Shown here: piece after piece, positions 3,135 through 5,467 of the stretch
Numbering within the stretch: position 1 is the first letter of the stretch
Layout of the letters: every line of letters starts with the position of its first letter
Assembly: GCA_934678955.1 (NCBI GenBank)
Contig: CAKUSI010000272.1
Span: forward strand, 1-5,467
Direction of reading: 5' to 3'
DNA: 5,467 nt
DNA from: an uncultured Austwickia sp.
GTDB lineage: Bacteria; Actinomycetota; Actinomycetes; Actinomycetales; Dermatophilaceae
Made by a program: the position numbers and the translations under genes
Notes under the pieces: generated by a model
Seen by the model: only the letters and a program-made list of their open reading frames with translations
The model's database searches: none
What the model was told of the DNA's origin: nothing

Positions 3135-5467
3135 ATGCAGCGCCGGAGTCACGGAATGTCCAACGTGGTCAACCTATTGGCCGTGTTCACCGCTGGCTCC
3201 ATGGTGTCCGGACTGCTCGCGGCGGGCATCGCCGCGCCGGTCGTCGGCGGCGCCGGGATCGTCGCGCGAGAGGCCGTCGGCACGTTCGAGGCCCTCCCCC
3301 GCGAGCTCACCACCCCCGTCCTCGCGCAGCAGACTCGCATCCTGGCCTCGGACGGCACCGAGCTCGCCACCTTGTATGAGGAGAACCGCACGGTCGTGCC
3401 GCTCTCCCAGATCTCGCCGATGATGCAGAAGGCGCAGGTCGCGGTGGAGGACGACCGCTATTACGAGCACGGCGGCGTGGACACCCGAGGGCTGCTGCGG
3501 GCCGTGGTCGCGACGCTGCGCGGCGACAAGCAGGGCGGGTCGACGATCACGCAGCAGTACGTCCGCAAGTCCCTGGTCACCAACGCGCTGCGCGAGGGCG
3601 ACACGGAGCGCGCGCAGGCCGCTGAGGAGCGCCGCGGCCTGGCGGGCATCGTGCGCAAGATGCAGGAGGCCAAGTACGCCATCGAGCTGGAGAAGAGGCT
3701 CAGCAAGGACCAGATCCTCGAGGGCTACCTGAACCTGGTGTATTACGGTGCCCAGTCCTACGGGGTCGAGGCCGCGGCCATGCGCTACTTCGGCATCCAT
3801 GCGAAAGACCTCAACGTGGGCCAGGCGGCGACCATCGCCGGCCTCGCGCAGCGTCCGGGCGTGACCGACCCGATCCACAACTACGACGCGGCGCTGACGC
3901 GGCGCAACGAGGTCCTCGACCGGATGGCGCAGGTCGGGGCGATCACGGCGGCGGAGGCTGGCGCCGAGAAGGCCAAGGCGATCACGCTGGACACGCAGCC
4001 GCTGAAGGCGTCGTGCGAGTCGGCGGTCGACAAGTGGGTGTGCCTCTATGTGCGGTCCTGGCTCACCCAGGAGGTCCCCTCGCTCGGCGCGGACGAGGCC
4101 GACCGGCAGGCGACCCTCATGCGCGGGGGCCTCACGATCAAGACGAGCTTCGACGTCAACCTGCTGAAGGAGTCCCGGGAGGCGCTGCTCGACCGGGTTC
4201 CGGCCCGTCAGGAGAAGGACGTGGGCGCCGCGACGGCCGTCGTGGAGCCGGGCACGGGCCGCGTACTCGCGATCGCTCAGTCCTCCTCGTCGGCGACCGA
4301 CGTGATCTGGTCCGTGGACAGCAAGTACGGGCAGTCCGGAGGGTTCCACATCGGCTCGACCGCGAAGACGTACGCGGTCGTGGAGGCCCTCAAGCAGGGC
4401 CGCAACCGCTTCTCGGGGGTCTACGCGGCGGGCAGCGGGGCGACGTACTACGCCAACCAGTTCCGCGCGAGTGAGTGCGGCATCCAGGCCGGACCCTGGA
4501 CCGTGCGCAACGTCGAGGGCACGATGGGCGGCGCGATGTCGCTGCAGAACGCGACGATGTGGTCGGTGAACACCGCGTTCGCGGACCTCGCCACCAAGAT
4601 CGGGATCTGCGGCACCAAGCACACGATGAAGGAGATGGGGCTGCACCAGGCCGACGGCGAGGACTACGGCACCGGTCCGGCCAGCATCGTCCTCGGGTCC
4701 GACAACGCCTCGCCGCTGACGATGGCCGCGTCCTACGCCACGCTGGCGGCGGGCGGGCGTTACTGCGCGCCGCGCCCGGTCGACTCGATCACCACGTATG
4801 ACGGGCAGCAGCTCGCCGTGCCGGACAACAACTGCCGGGACACGGACATCAGCCCGCGGGTGGCCTACGACGCGACGCAGATCCTACGCACGGTCCCCGG
4901 CTGGTCCGGCGTCCCCGTCAGCGACCGGCAGGTGGCGGCGAAGTCGGGCACCTCGGACGAGAGCGTGCACACCTGGTTCATCGGATACACCCCGCAGCGT
5001 TCCGCCGCCGTGTGGGTCGGCCGACCGAACTACTGGCGCTCGATGGAGGGCGTGAACATCGGAGGCCGTTACTACGGACAGCTGTACGGCGCCACGATCG
5101 CGGGCCCGCTGTGGCGGGAGATCATCCGGGACGCCTCCCGTGACGCGCCGGCCCAGCCCTTCCGGATCGTCAACCGGGGCAGCGATGACCCGGGCAACGT
5201 GGTGGTGCCGGAGTTGCGCGGCATGTCCCGGCAGGAGGCGGCCGCGACCCTGCAGTCGATGAACCTGCGCGTGGAGATCGGCGAGCGCGTCTCGGAGCAG
5301 GGCATGAATTGGGACACCGTCGTCCGGTCCGATCCGGCCGCGGGGGCCGAGGTCGGCGAGGGCGAGACGATCACCCTGGTGCTCGCGTCGGGCTGGTGGC
5401 CGGGTCAGCAGCCAGCGCCCCAGCCGCGACCGCAGGCACCGCAGCAGGCCCCGGCGCGGCCCGCGAC
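3135..5467 (+). CDS. ponA2: Class A penicillin-binding protein with PASTA domain, 3' end outside window
   Basis: A bifunctional peptidoglycan synthase; 777 codons are visible and no stop is reached. The short cytoplasmic N-terminus and one membrane helix (about residues 11-44) act as an uncleaved anchor. The glycosyltransferase family 51 domain follows: VAVEDDRYYEHGG with catalytic E105, GGSTITQQ (134-141), RKMQEA (174-179) and ILEGYLN (194-200). The transpeptidase domain (about 365-660) has the acylated serine S408 in STAK (408-411), SVN (477-479) and KSGTS (603-607); KSG replaces the more usual KTG. One PASTA domain (about 690-752) is followed by WWPGQQPAPQPRPQ..., a Pro/Gln-rich tail cut by the window end. 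Six cysteines (C294, C303, C448, C492, C544, C567) all lie outside the membrane. Domain order and neighbours match M. tuberculosis PonA2 (Rv3682). ATG 3135 has TACGCT 6 nt upstream; ATG 3156 would drop the first seven residues, including the RR at 3-4, and is less likely. Confidence 0.93.
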   Translation, partial: MQRRSHGMSNVVNLLAVFTAGSMVSGLLAAGIAAPVVGGAGIVAREAVGTFEALPRELTTPVLAQQTRILASDGTELATLYEENRTVVPLSQISPMMQKAQVAVEDDRYYEHGGVDTRGLLRAVVATLRGDKQGGSTITQQYVRKSLVTNALREGDTERAQAAEERRGLAGIVRKMQEAKYAIELEKRLSKDQILEGYLNLVYYGAQSYGVEAAAMRYFGIHAKDLNVGQAATIAGLAQRPGVTDPIHNYDAALTRRNEVLDRMAQVGAITAAEAGAEKAKAITLDTQPLKASCESAVDKWVCLYVRSWLTQEVPSLGADEADRQATLMRGGLTIKTSFDVNLLKESREALLDRVPARQEKDVGAATAVVEPGTGRVLAIAQSSSSATDVIWSVDSKYGQSGGFHIGSTAKTYAVVEALKQGRNRFSGVYAAGSGATYYANQFRASECGIQAGPWTVRNVEGTMGGAMSLQNATMWSVNTAFADLATKIGICGTKHTMKEMGLHQADGEDYGTGPASIVLGSDNASPLTMAASYATLAAGGRYCAPRPVDSITTYDGQQLAVPDNNCRDTDISPRVAYDATQILRTVPGWSGVPVSDRQVAAKSGTSDESVHTWFIGYTPQRSAAVWVGRPNYWRSMEGVNIGGRYYGQLYGATIAGPLWREIIRDASRDAPAQPFRIVNRGSDDPGNVVVPELRGMSRQEAAATLQSMNLRVEIGERVSEQGMNWDTVVRSDPAAGAEVGEGETITLVLASGWWPGQQPAPQPRPQAPQQAPARPA

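Noticed and set aside
3174..4646. 490-residue open frame on the minus strand opposite ponA2
   Set aside because: The translation is Arg/Leu/His/Val-rich with no recognisable domain. It lies wholly antisense to a clear GT51/transpeptidase gene and is the expected by-product of high-GC codon bias.

Overview
This window comes from a high-GC Gram-positive bacterium (Actinomycetota). The evidence is the strongly G/C-biased third codon positions, a WhiB-family iron-sulfur regulator (a family confined to actinobacteria and their phages), a PASTA-containing class A penicillin-binding protein, and several genes that appear to be transcribed without a leader. The gene order matches by recollection the Mycobacterium tuberculosis Rv3678A-Rv3679-Rv3680-Rv3681c(whiB4)-Rv3682(ponA2) neighbourhood. 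The proteins differ enough, for example in a short WhiB4 N-terminus, that I would not place it in Mycobacterium. I cannot name the genus.

Layout. Positions 1-62 (minus strand) hold the first 20 codons of a small DUF4177-type protein. A gap of 66 bp separates it from a divergent two-gene operon on the plus strand (129-2434). The operon encodes two different ArsA/Get3-like P-loop ATPases, BagA and BagB, whose reading frames overlap by 4 nt. A short convergent gap (2435-2527) holds a compact hairpin and four degenerate copies of a 15-bp tandem repeat that runs into the 3' end of whiB4 (2851-2528, minus strand). A 283-bp divergent intergenic region (2852-3134) contains an AT-rich island with nested inverted repeats and a second palindrome nearer the next gene. 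From 3135 to the window end runs ponA2, a bifunctional glycosyltransferase/transpeptidase with one PASTA domain. It is cut by the window edge inside a Pro/Gln-rich tail.

How the genes may work together. BagA and BagB are probably partners, because they are adjacent, overlapping and asymmetric: BagA keeps the deviant Walker A signature lysine and BagB has lost it. BagB carries a Met-containing, largely hydrophobic helical segment that could hold a client protein. WhiB4 is expected to sense redox state or oxygen through a [4Fe-4S] cluster. PonA2 builds peptidoglycan outside the membrane and has six cysteines in its external part. A link between the cytosolic chaperone-like ATPases, the redox regulator and cell-wall synthesis is suggested only by the shared neighbourhood.

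Nothing in the window looks like a mobile element, CRISPR array, RNA gene or defence island. The notable points are the asymmetric ATPase pair, the recurring leaderless promoter geometry, the 15-bp tandem repeat at the whiB4 stop codon, and the nested inverted repeats between whiB4 and ponA2.
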